From positions 1 to 59,795 of the forward strand of contig JAIQZR010000062.1 of the NCBI GenBank assembly GCA_021777035.1: a DNA stretch of 59,795 bases, given 5' to 3'. The DNA comes from Candidatus Scalindua sp. Its GTDB lineage: Bacteria > Planctomycetota > Brocadiia > Brocadiales > Scalinduaceae. Under the pieces are notes generated by a model, which had not been told where the DNA came from, made no database searches, and saw only the letters and a program-made list of their open reading frames with translations. Of this stretch, positions 17,622-25,573 are shown one piece after another. Position 1 is the first letter of the stretch, and every line of letters starts with the position of its first letter. The position numbers and the translations under genes are program-made.

Positions 17622-17926
17622 ACATGGATTCTCCCTTTTAGCACCATATTTTTGAATTCTTCACCTACAAGATTAAAATCTACAATCTCAACCTTATAAG
17701 GTATAATCGAATTGTCGAGTTCATTAATTATCTTATAATAAAGTTTTCCAAGTGGTTGTTCACCTATAATTCCTATATCGATATCAGAGCCAAAGTTACA
17801 AGATCCATCTGCACGTGAGCCGAAAAGGAAAACATGATACCTATCCTTTTCAATATACTTTAGAACTATCTCCCGCGCAATTTTCACATATTCTTCTTCA
17901 TGCAATTTATTTTCTACCCTGTCCAT
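17567..17926 (-). CDS. MNT nucleotidyltransferase (HI0073 type)
   Basis: This 119-residue protein has the core motif GSRADGSCNFGSDIDIGIIG (GS-X10-DID) and a YKVEIVDF strand holding the third acidic residue. The C-terminal tail (about residues 100-119) is encoded within the 55-bp overlap with the partner gene, and may be an extension caused by loss of an earlier stop. It pairs with the HI0074-type protein. A fragment of the MarR-type regulator lies upstream, as for the module at 14286-15007. Confidence 0.86.
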   Translation of the reverse strand: MDRVENKLHEEEYVKIAREIVLKYIEKDRYHVFLFGSRADGSCNFGSDIDIGIIGEQPLGKLYYKIINELDNSIIPYKVEIVDFNLVGEEFKNMVLKGRIHVWNLGKYFDLNLIHINKR

Positions 17927-18033
17927 CTTGTATATCCTGTTTTTCTATCGGTCTTATTGCCCCGACGATATGAGGTGCGTCATCCGTGCCCGACGAATGC
18001 CATGTCAAGTTACATTAATTTACAGACTATTTA

Positions 18034-18272
18034 TCAGTCTCTAAGAGTAACAAATTTCACATTTTTCTGCACTTTACAGAAACTGTCGATTTTTTCTTTA
18101 TCTAAAGATGCAAAAATCAATACGCTAGTATTAGATTTCACCAACTTATCTCAATCAATCGACAGCATCAATAAGTTTGAAATACGATCCTCGGAACGGT
18201 GTATATAATAGTTCGGCAATCTCTCCATCCCCATAATGTTGTAGCCAAACCACTCTTTTCTTTCTTTTTCGT
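18034..18272 (-). pseudogene. 3' remnant of the MarR-type EPS regulator
   Basis: The last 36 codons before the TGA at 18034-18036 encode exactly the same residues as the C-terminus of the intact regulator at 19325, from VKSNTSVL to KFVTLRD. About 75 bp of unrelated or shifted sequence follows upstream. Similarity then resumes at about 18213-18272 (VDEKERKEWFGYNIMGME against VDEKKEGEEWFGYTVIGME). The DNA-binding half is gone. The shared flank begins near 18008. This is a recent duplicate fragment. Confidence 0.88.
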
Positions 18273-18316
18273 CAACTTATGTATCGCAATTACACCTGAC
18301 AGACAGAAGAATTATT

Positions 18317-18739
18317 TCAACCCAAATTGAAATGATTCACCATTGCCAGTAAATATTCGTTAATATCTCTCAAATGGTGTTGCAAGATATTGCAAACTAT
18401 ATCAAAGTTGATAGTTTCATACTCATGAACCAGTATGTTCCTAAAGCCAACCATAGAAATCATTTTCTCAGCCATCTCTGCTTTTATTACTCCCTTATTC
18501 TGAAGAATATAGAAGATTTCATTTAGGCTGCCAGCAACGCCCCACCCTTCATCTGAGATTACATGGCTTCCGATATCAATGCATCCCTGAATGGCAAGCT
18601 GAAGATTATGTAATACGATATCTTGTATATCAAAGTCATTCTTTAATGATTCTAAAGAAATATTTTCCTTGTTCTTCAACCTTGATAGATTATGTCGTAT
18701 AAGAGAGATCTTTCTTAAGACGACTGATTTATTAACCAA
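18317..18739 (-). CDS. hepT: HepT-like RNase (DUF86)
   Basis: This 140-residue HepT/DUF86 protein has the RX4HXY motif as RNILVHEY near residue 107 and the conserved HVISDEGW segment near residue 61. It overlaps the MNT gene upstream by 8 bp. It is a close paralogue of the decayed fragment at 14156-14291 and a more distant one of 52713-53168, which has RNRIVHDY and the same HIISDEGW. These form one HepT subfamily spread through the window. Confidence 0.88.
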   Translation of the reverse strand: MVNKSVVLRKISLIRHNLSRLKNKENISLESLKNDFDIQDIVLHNLQLAIQGCIDIGSHVISDEGWGVAGSLNEIFYILQNKGVIKAEMAEKMISMVGFRNILVHEYETINFDIVCNILQHHLRDINEYLLAMVNHFNLG

Positions 18740-19172
18740 TGATATCTTCCTTCATCGCGACAACCATTCCACTTTTCATCCGATCTTCAAGAAATTGAAA
18801 ATCCAGACATTTGATTAGTCTGTAAGCTCTGAAGGATCGATGTGTCTCTTTATCTGCTTCAAAAACGACCTGCCCCCTACTTAGAATCTGCAAGGAAAGA
18901 AGCTCACCCACCTCTTGCAAAAAAACAAGGTCAACATCTCTTCTTATCAGTCCAGAAATTTCCGTCTGATAGCGAACTCGACTCTTTTGACTTTCTATCA
19001 TATCTTTGTATGGAGTAGTTAGTAATGCAACATCCACATCACTAGTCATAACAGCCTTTCCCGTAACAATGGAACCATAGAGATAAACTGCAATTACTTC
19101 CTTTCTATTCTGAAAATATTCGATTAGCTTCTCTTTTAATGCCTTATTACACATAACACCTAAAAGTTCCAA
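18732..19172 (-). CDS. mntA: MNT nucleotidyltransferase (MntA-like)
   Basis: This 146-residue nucleotidyltransferase has the motif GSIVTGKAVMTSDVDVALL (GS-X10-DVD), a RRDVDLVFL third strand, and a helical C-terminal part. It is the first module after the regulator at the head of the island and shares 8 bp with its HepT partner. Sequence around the motif (IAVYLYGS then VTGK) is close to the MNT protein at 53161-53601, so the two modules are paralogous. An in-frame ATG seven codons in (MCNKALK) is a possible alternative start. Confidence 0.87.
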   Translation of the reverse strand: MELLGVMCNKALKEKLIEYFQNRKEVIAVYLYGSIVTGKAVMTSDVDVALLTTPYKDMIESQKSRVRYQTEISGLIRRDVDLVFLQEVGELLSLQILSRGQVVFEADKETHRSFRAYRLIKCLDFQFLEDRMKSGMVVAMKEDIIG

Positions 19173-19324
19173 GTTGAAAATATCACAATTTATAATTAAA
19201 TGTCTTTTCCAATTGTTTTAACCGCTAAATTGGCGATCTACACACCAATCCCCTCTCAGTTACATACAGAAAATCATATAACGTCCAATATCACAACAAG
19301 TTACATTAATTTACAGACTATTTA

Positions 19325-19912
19325 TCAGTCTCTAAGAGTAACAAATTTCACATTTTTTTGCACTTTACAGAAACTGTCAATTTTTTCTTTATCTAAAGAT
19401 GCAAAAATTAATACGCTGGTATTAGATTTCACAAATTGCTCCATACCAATTACCGTATAACCAAACCACTCTTCTCCCTCTTTTTTTTCGTCAACAACCG
19501 CATCTAGTTCCAAGCGTAATTCTTTCAGTACAATAAATAGAACTTCTGATATATGATTTATTCCATATATTGAAACATCTTTCACACCATCATTTTTTAA
19601 GTGTACAACCTTGTCTCTGATTACCCTCTTTGCCTCCAGGTAGAAATGAATAGTACTTTCCACTCTTTTGTAGAGTAAACTTGACTTCTCCCTGGCACCT
19701 TCCGGAGTAATTAAATATCTTATTTTCTTTGCATCAATATTCTTTATTTTGATCCAGCCTTTTTTGACCATCTTTTTCAAAAGATGATTCACCAACCCCA
19801 GCGCGATACCAACTTCTTTAGAGAGTTCCCTCTGTGTCAGGTAGCCGTTGTTTTCCAACCTTTCCAGAATTTTCAGCTCCCTTACATCCAAATTGCCAGT
19901 TTCTTCGCTCAT
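19325..19912 (-). CDS. MarR-type winged-helix regulator of EPS-associated family with C-terminal sensor-like domain
   Basis: Residues 1-85 are a winged helix-turn-helix. The segment LTQRELSKEVGIALGLVNHLL and the following wing resemble EPS-associated MarR-family regulators found beside polysaccharide loci. Residues 100-195 look like a Rossmann-type domain (VKDVSIYGINHISEVLFIVL, then a G-V-G strand pattern) that could bind a nucleotide sugar; this is inference. The ATG at 19912 has GGAG 7 bases upstream, so it is preferred to the TTG at 19924. A sigma70-like promoter with a palindrome lies upstream. It heads the minus-strand run leading to the nonulosonate operon. Confidence 0.82.
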   Translation of the reverse strand: MSEETGNLDVRELKILERLENNGYLTQRELSKEVGIALGLVNHLLKKMVKKGWIKIKNIDAKKIRYLITPEGAREKSSLLYKRVESTIHFYLEAKRVIRDKVVHLKNDGVKDVSIYGINHISEVLFIVLKELRLELDAVVDEKKEGEEWFGYTVIGMEQFVKSNTSVLIFASLDKEKIDSFCKVQKNVKFVTLRD

Positions 19913-19980
19913 TAATAACTCCAAAACGATCAGCCCATATTCCGATCATACAACGATAAGGATTTGTAGAAACACATTAT

Positions 19981-20027
19981 GTTCATTCAGTGAACGCTAA
20001 TTCTAAAAAAAACCCCCATTTTGTCAA
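19981..20027 (-). promoter_or_regulatory. Promoter and candidate operator of the regulator gene
   Basis: Read on the minus strand, TTGACA (20022-20027) is followed after 16 bases by TAGAAT (20000-20005), close to the sigma70 consensus. The palindrome GTTCATTCAGTGAAC occupies 19981-19995, with 5-bp arms, across the expected transcription start near 19993. A repressor bound there would block initiation. Autoregulation by the gene product is the simplest reading, but is not shown by sequence. Confidence 0.65.
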
Positions 20028-20079
20028 GATTTTTTTTATTTAATATACCATATGTTGTACTTGTTGACAAAAAAAGCTA

Positions 20080-21714
20080 CTAATGCAAAACTTCATACAA
20101 AAGCACACTATGTTTTGCTAAAGGAGTTTCTTCCGGATATTTATATGCTAACACCATTTTCTTGTCTTTAATTGGCCGTAGAATTGCTTTTTCTATAACT
20201 ATATACTCCTCATATGTTAACAACATATAATCAACTTTTTTTGTTTGTGCCGAGACGAGTACATTATTAATAGTTTCCATCTGAACATGTTTCCCTCCGG
20301 CATAATAAGCATTTCTTGCAAAGGTGCTCAAAATTGATGGAAACGGTTTATGAGAATGCTCTTTCACCCATTGACCCGCTTCCTTAATTCCAATCTTATC
20401 AAAACCCTGTGGCTTTAATGTCTTTGGCAATAAAACGCTGATAACCACAAGCAGTACAATTAGTTGAACACTCCACGTACTCTCCAACAACTCTTTAAAA
20501 CCCACTATAAAACTACAATTATGAAATTTTTCATGTGTCCACATGCCAGCCTTATAGATGCCAATTCCGACACAGAAAACGGCCGGAATGACCAGAGGCA
20601 TCAAATGCCTTCTACTCGGATACACAAAAACGTCGCCACTGCTTGTTAAATGAGTAATGCTTAATCTGTAAAGTATAAACAAGTAGAAAACAGTAATAGT
20701 TACTGTATACAATCCAAAAAGTTGTTCTTTTCTAACTCTTGACCAGTTTACAACTCCAATTATAAAAAAAATAAACAAAACCGTGTGAAATGTATCTATA
20801 TACTTTTTTGTAATATGTAAAATACTATTTAAATGCAGTGGATAACCTGTCATTCCGGAAGCAGCCCGTTCGGTAAGCTCTCTGCTTAGCTTCCACTGTT
20901 TAGCATCATCTTTCTCAGGCGATATATGACTATTTTGCCCACGAGTACCCGCTTCGACACCTACCATATGAGACAAATCTTTTTTCTTTGTAAGACGCCA
21001 ATCACCCGTCTCTTTTTTGATGTAAACGAGATACGGCATTGAAAATACAAGAAACGAAATAATCAATATCAGGATCGAAATCAGCTTTTCCCCCCATAAT
21101 ACCCTGATCCTGGTACAGCCCTTCAAGGCACAAAATGAGACAACGATGATAATAATACCTATTCCTTCAGGACGTGTAAGGTAAGCAAATGCTGAGCATA
21201 TCCCTGTCAAAGAAAATAAAAGAAACCTCCTCTTCGTTATCGCAAAATAACCTAAACCAAACGCAGAAATGAAGAAAAAGAAATATGTAGATTCTGAAAT
21301 GATCTCTGCAGAAAATCTTACAGCATAGGGATGGAAAGCTAAAATAACAGAAGAGACAAATGCAACCTTCCGATCAAAAACACTTTTACCAATCAGATAA
21401 AATACAATTACAGTCAATGTTCCAAAGAGAACAGATATAATCGTACCAGACAACTCCATGTCTGGAACACCCTTATACAGCGTCGCCATAATCAAAGAGT
21501 ATAGGGGGTGATAATCGTGCCCTAATGCACTCGAAAAATCACCACTGGCAAAGTACTTTGCATTTTGTATAAAAACGACACTATCATTCTTTATTACATA
21601 GGTAAAAAAACTCAAGTATATTCTCACTGACAGAGAAAATACTAATAGTGACCAGACATACTTGTCATTGAAAACGCTTTTTGCCTTATCGTGCTCTAAC
21701 GCTATAGTTTTCAT
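20080..21714 (-). CDS. Membrane glycosyltransferase, GT39/PMT-like (ArnT-type)
   Basis: This 544-residue protein has about ten hydrophobic segments. The first periplasmic loop carries DSVVFIQNAKYFASGDF and HDYHPLYSLI, which resemble the acidic and HP-containing loop of dolichyl/undecaprenyl-phosphate sugar transferases (GT-C fold). FHPYAVRFSAEIISESTYFF in the following segment also fits. It probably transfers a sugar from a lipid carrier to a surface molecule. It lies upstream of the regulator on the same strand, outside the island, and may be part of the surface polysaccharide system. Confidence 0.75.
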   Translation of the reverse strand: MKTIALEHDKAKSVFNDKYVWSLLVFSLSVRIYLSFFTYVIKNDSVVFIQNAKYFASGDFSSALGHDYHPLYSLIMATLYKGVPDMELSGTIISVLFGTLTVIVFYLIGKSVFDRKVAFVSSVILAFHPYAVRFSAEIISESTYFFFFISAFGLGYFAITKRRFLLFSLTGICSAFAYLTRPEGIGIIIIVVSFCALKGCTRIRVLWGEKLISILILIISFLVFSMPYLVYIKKETGDWRLTKKKDLSHMVGVEAGTRGQNSHISPEKDDAKQWKLSRELTERAASGMTGYPLHLNSILHITKKYIDTFHTVLFIFFIIGVVNWSRVRKEQLFGLYTVTITVFYLFILYRLSITHLTSSGDVFVYPSRRHLMPLVIPAVFCVGIGIYKAGMWTHEKFHNCSFIVGFKELLESTWSVQLIVLLVVISVLLPKTLKPQGFDKIGIKEAGQWVKEHSHKPFPSILSTFARNAYYAGGKHVQMETINNVLVSAQTKKVDYMLLTYEEYIVIEKAILRPIKDKKMVLAYKYPEETPLAKHSVLLYEVLH

Positions 21715-21779
21715 AAGTAAATTAAAATTTAAGAATTAAGGAAGTTCCTCAATTCGCAACTCCTAAATCCCTGAGCCGG

Positions 21780-22409
21780 TCAAGTGTACTTTCCTCCATA
21801 CTTCTCACCAAAGACTATTTTATCCAAACTTAACCTCGGCCTGGGAGATGGATCTTCGTCTGGGATTCCAACCGGCAAAAGTGCCATGACCTCAATATGG
21901 TCCGGAATATCAAGGATTTCTTTTACCTCATTATCTTCATACCATCTTACCCAACAGGTACCAAGACCGATCTCCACTGCCTGCAAAACAATATGTTCAA
22001 CAGCTATCGCCACATTTGCTGCTGCTGCAACCATCAGGGCATCCTTTGTAACAGTACTCATTCCCTTCTCAAGGTATGGAATAAATACTTCCCTCGTTCT
22101 CTCAGGAAGAGCACCTGACTCTATAAGTTCATTCACTCTTACCGGAAATTCCTTAAATGCCTTTAAATCTGCACAACAAACTATTATTATAGAAGCTCGT
22201 TTAATTTGTTTTTGATTATGCGCCGCCTTTTGTAGCATTTTCTTCGTATCATCATCCTTGACTACTACAAATCTCCAAGGCTGTGTGTTTGTTCCTGACG
22301 GTGCCAATCTGGCACTTTCAAGTAAGAGCTTGATTTTTTCTTCCGGAATAGGGTCAGACTTAAATTTCCTTATACTCCTTCGCGCTCTTATTGCTTCACT
22401 TACATCCAT
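21780..22409 (-). CDS. Nitroreductase-family flavoprotein
   Basis: This 209-residue protein has the family's N-terminal RARRSIRKFKSDPIPEEK, the FMN-contacting SARLAPSGTNTQPWRF (about 33-48), and the late GLGTCWVRWYEDNEV segment. Members bind FMN and reduce nitro compounds, quinones or flavins, or act in cofactor biosynthesis. The length is typical. The upstream gap to 22745 holds a repeat. There is no operon partner with a clear functional link. Confidence 0.88.
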   Translation of the reverse strand: MDVSEAIRARRSIRKFKSDPIPEEKIKLLLESARLAPSGTNTQPWRFVVVKDDDTKKMLQKAAHNQKQIKRASIIIVCCADLKAFKEFPVRVNELIESGALPERTREVFIPYLEKGMSTVTKDALMVAAAANVAIAVEHIVLQAVEIGLGTCWVRWYEDNEVKEILDIPDHIEVMALLPVGIPDEDPSPRPRLSLDKIVFGEKYGGKYT

Positions 22410-22745
22410 TAATTCTCCCCCCCCCTAACCCGGTCGAGTCAGAACCAAACAGTAGTTAATAAATTACAAAACTCAAATTACAAACAAATATCAAATTACA
22501 ATGTTCGAATGACCGAAATCAGTTTTTTTGGAATTTTAGATTTCTTTATTGGAATTTGTTTGTTATTTGTGATTTATTATCTGGCTATTAACAGGCAATC
22601 TGAGAGACGCTCTATCAATAAATATTTTGCCAAAATTGTCAAAAAACTTTCTCTAGGTGCCTAAATGAAAATACATAAGATTGACTATTTTAAAGTATAC
22701 AATATAATAATCAACTAATACTTAGTACAAATATTTTATATAAAT
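22410..22745. repeat. A+T-rich inverted repeat in 336-bp gap
   Basis: The arm at 22458-22500 pairs imperfectly with 22550-22578, giving a long imperfect hairpin around ACAAACAAAT and its complement. The centre (22501-22549) is unique. No gene is seen. The structure resembles small non-autonomous repeats of other noncoding gaps. The stretch 22620-22745 is very A+T-rich and probably carries the promoter of aroDE. Confidence 0.6.
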
Positions 22746-24212
22746 ATGATCTGCATCCCCATTACTGCCAGAAGCACTGAAGAGACCATTTCGGAAATGG
22801 CATCGGCTTCCAAACATGCCGATATCATAGAATTACGCATTGATTACATTCCGGAATTACAAAATGCGTTAACATGCATTGAAAAATCACTAAAGAGTAC
22901 AACCAAACCCTTAATAATTACAAACAGACCGGAAAGAGAAGGTGGGAAATTTAATGGAAGTGAACAGGATAGATTAAGCCTACTACAAAGAGCCATTGAA
23001 CTGGAAGCCGATTACGTAGACATTGAATATGATTCAATCAAGCAAATTAACAGACGAAACAGCAGTAAAATAATTATTTCGTATCATGATTTCAAAGAGA
23101 CTCCTCACAACTTAGGCAGAATATATAGCGATATTTGCCAACATAAACCTGACATAGTAAAAATTGTAACATATGCAAATGACATTACTGATAATATCAG
23201 AATATTTGAGCTTTTAAAGTCGGCTAAAGTACCCACCATATCTTTCTGTATGGGAGAGCTAGGTCATATAAGCAGAATACTTACAAAAAAGTTTGGAGGG
23301 ATACTAACATTTGCTACTCTTGAAAAGGGAAAGGAATCGGCACCAGGGCAATTAACGGTTAAAGAACTCTCCGAAATATATCATTTTAAAGAGATAAACA
23401 GAGAGACAAACCTTTATGGTATTATTGGAAATCCGGTTTCTCATAGTATGAGTCCAGCCATCCACAATGCAGCCTTCATTGAAAAAGGACTTAATAGTGT
23501 CTATGTCCCACTGAAGATTGCAAATATTGGCAGCTTCATGAAAGAGTGCAGGAAAATTGATTTTCATGGATTCAGCATTACAATTCCGCACAAAGAGAGT
23601 GTTTTACCATTTTTGGATGGTATTGATCAAACCGCCGAAAAAATTGGTGCGATTAATACCTTGGTAAAACAAAATAGAAAATTTACAGGCTACAACACCG
23701 ACTGTATGGCCGCTGTAATTGGGCTGGAATGCAGCCTGAAAAAAAACAATGATACCCTAAATAATAAAAAAGTATCTATTATAGGAGCAGGCGGTGCGGC
23801 ACGCGCAATTGCCTTTGGGCTAAAGGAAAAAGGTTGCGATATAACCATTTTTAATCGCACACTTAAACGTGCAGAAAAATTGTCTTATGACGTCAAATGT
23901 AAATTTGCAAGCCTTGAAGAGATCCACAAATACGATTCTGAAATTCTCATAAATACAACCTCTATCGGTATGTTTCCGGATGTCGATCACACTCCGGTTC
24001 CAAAAAACATACTAAAGGAAAGTATGGTAGTTTTTGATGTCATTTACAACCCAATAGAAACCAGGCTTCTCCGGAACGCTAAGGAAAAAGGATGCCACAC
24101 GGTTAATGGGCTCTCAATGTTCATTAATCAGGCGGCAGAACAGTTCAGGCTCTGGACGAATATTGAACCTCCGATAGAATTAATGACTAAGGTAGTAAAG
24201 GGGATTTTATGA
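22746..24212 (+). CDS. aroDE: Bifunctional 3-dehydroquinate dehydratase/shikimate dehydrogenase
   Basis: This 488-residue fusion has a type I 3-dehydroquinate dehydratase in residues 1-215 (ELRIDYIPE at the start, IISYHDF, VKIVTYA with the Schiff-base lysine). From about residue 220 it is shikimate dehydrogenase (YGIIGNPVSHSMSPAIHN, NTDCMA, GAGGAARAIAF for NADPH). The fused protein does steps three and four of the shikimate pathway. Such fusions are common in plants, Chlamydiae and Planctomycetes. It overlaps aroK by 4 bp. Confidence 0.95.
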   Translation: MICIPITARSTEETISEMASASKHADIIELRIDYIPELQNALTCIEKSLKSTTKPLIITNRPEREGGKFNGSEQDRLSLLQRAIELEADYVDIEYDSIKQINRRNSSKIIISYHDFKETPHNLGRIYSDICQHKPDIVKIVTYANDITDNIRIFELLKSAKVPTISFCMGELGHISRILTKKFGGILTFATLEKGKESAPGQLTVKELSEIYHFKEINRETNLYGIIGNPVSHSMSPAIHNAAFIEKGLNSVYVPLKIANIGSFMKECRKIDFHGFSITIPHKESVLPFLDGIDQTAEKIGAINTLVKQNRKFTGYNTDCMAAVIGLECSLKKNNDTLNNKKVSIIGAGGAARAIAFGLKEKGCDITIFNRTLKRAEKLSYDVKCKFASLEEIHKYDSEILINTTSIGMFPDVDHTPVPKNILKESMVVFDVIYNPIETRLLRNAKEKGCHTVNGLSMFINQAAEQFRLWTNIEPPIELMTKVVKGIL

Positions 24213-24736
24213 ACATAGTCTTAATCGGTTTCAGAGGTACTGGAAAGAGCACGGTTGGTAAGCTTTTAGCTCAACGTTTGGAAAGGGATTTTATTGATTC
24301 AGACAAATGTATTGAAAGTTCTACAGGGAAAACTATTAAGAGTATATTTGAAGAAGTTGGGGAGAAAGGCTTTCGTAAGATTGAGGCAGACATCATTACA
24401 GAATTAAGTAAGATGGATAATACTGTAATATCAGCGGGAGGAGGAGTTGTCCTTAAAGAAGAAAATGTAAGAATTTTAAAAAACAATGGGTTCCTTGTCC
24501 TCCTGGAAGCGACTCCGAAAATCATTCATAACCGCATAACACAAGATGAGAAAACCACACAACAACGGCCTTCTTTAACAGATAAAACACCCCTTGATGA
24601 AATTAAACATTTGATTACGAAACGAGAACATGCTTACAAGAACGCAGCGGACTATACAATAAACACATCCTATGTTTCCTGTGAAGATATAGTTAAAGAA
24701 ATTATTACGACAGCAAATAAATCAGTGAATAACTAG
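24209..24736 (+). CDS. aroK: Shikimate kinase
   Basis: This 175-residue kinase has the Walker A motif GFRGTGKSTVG at residues 7-17, the shikimate-binding DSDKCIE near 32-38 and the SAGGG loop near 75-79. It phosphorylates shikimate at O3, directly after the AroDE reactions. The 4-bp overlap with aroDE implies translational coupling. Downstream is a 138-bp gap with a hairpin repeat shared with the convergent clpP gene. Confidence 0.95.
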   Translation: MNIVLIGFRGTGKSTVGKLLAQRLERDFIDSDKCIESSTGKTIKSIFEEVGEKGFRKIEADIITELSKMDNTVISAGGGVVLKEENVRILKNNGFLVLLEATPKIIHNRITQDEKTTQQRPSLTDKTPLDEIKHLITKREHAYKNAADYTINTSYVSCEDIVKEIITTANKSVNN

Positions 24737-24837
24737 TTTACGTGTAAATTATTAAAATAAGATTTTAGGGTAAAAAGCGAACACAATCCGTGGGAAAGGA
24801 GATTGTATTATTACAGTAAGGACAGGTATCACTGCTC

Positions 24838-24876
24838 TAATACGCATCATCACGGATGATGCACTCCATATATTCT
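24838..24876. repeat. Hairpin repeat between aroK and clpP
   Basis: GCATCATC at 24844-24851 pairs perfectly with GATGATGC at 24855-24862 around a 3-base loop. The surrounding 39 bases, from CTAATACGC to CACTCCATAT, recur at 47132-47190 on the opposite strand. There a GC-rich 23-bp insertion splits the hairpin. Here the site is empty. It may also end transcription from both convergent genes, though no T-run is present. Confidence 0.8.
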
Positions 24877-25549
24877 AACCTTTTTTCTTGTTCTCTAATT
24901 TTGCAATAACTTCGTCGACAATACCATAATCTTTGGCCTCTTGTGAAGACATATAGAAATCTCTATCAAAATCTTTCTCAATTTTTTCAATTGTCTGGCC
25001 GCTGTGTTTTACCAGTATCTCATTAAGGCTTCTCTTCATTAACATTATCTCTTCTGCCTGAATACTTATGTCAGTCGCCGTCCCAGTTGTTCCTCCCCAT
25101 GGCTGATGCAACATTATCCTTGTATGTGGCAAACTATACCTCTTGCCCTTTGTCCCTGCAGCCATAAGTATCGCACCCATGCTATAAGCAGAACCAATAC
25201 AAAAAGTAGCCACATCACAATGTACAAACTGCATTGTATCATAGATTGCAAGACCTGCCGTAATTGATCCGCCCGGAGAGTTTATATAAATATTGATGTC
25301 CTGGTTTTTATTGTCATTTTGCAAAAACAACAATTGAGCTATTACAATATTTGAAACGTTATCATCTATAGGGCTCCCAATGAATATTATCCTATCTTTA
25401 AGCAAACGGGAAAAGATATCATAATGCCTTTCTCCATACCCTGTTTTCTCCACTACGTATGGTACATAAACGTTTCCATATTGTCCATTTGTCAACATAT
25501 TGTCATGCCTGTTGTATAGATTACTATTAAAACTATTATCCTTGGTCAC
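24875..25549 (-). CDS. clpP: ATP-dependent Clp protease proteolytic subunit
   Basis: This 224-residue serine protease has the catalytic serine S123 in GSAYSMGA and histidine H148 in MLHQPWGG, with the family's DRDFYM segment supplying Asp. It forms the barrel that degrades proteins unfolded by ClpX or ClpA. The N-terminus is about 20 residues longer than usual; M18 (MLTNGQYGN) could be the real start. It follows the trigger factor gene by 24 bp, the common tig-clpP order. Confidence 0.95.
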   Translation of the reverse strand: MTKDNSFNSNLYNRHDNMLTNGQYGNVYVPYVVEKTGYGERHYDIFSRLLKDRIIFIGSPIDDNVSNIVIAQLLFLQNDNKNQDINIYINSPGGSITAGLAIYDTMQFVHCDVATFCIGSAYSMGAILMAAGTKGKRYSLPHTRIMLHQPWGGTTGTATDISIQAEEIMLMKRSLNEILVKHSGQTIEKIEKDFDRDFYMSSQEAKDYGIVDEVIAKLENKKKG

Positions 25550-25573
25550 CTAATCCCCCTTGCCGATTATTTT

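Noticed and set aside
24830-24876. Classic rho-independent terminator between aroK and clpP
   Set aside because: The hairpin is perfect, but neither strand has a T-run after it and the sequence recurs elsewhere, so it is listed as a repeat.
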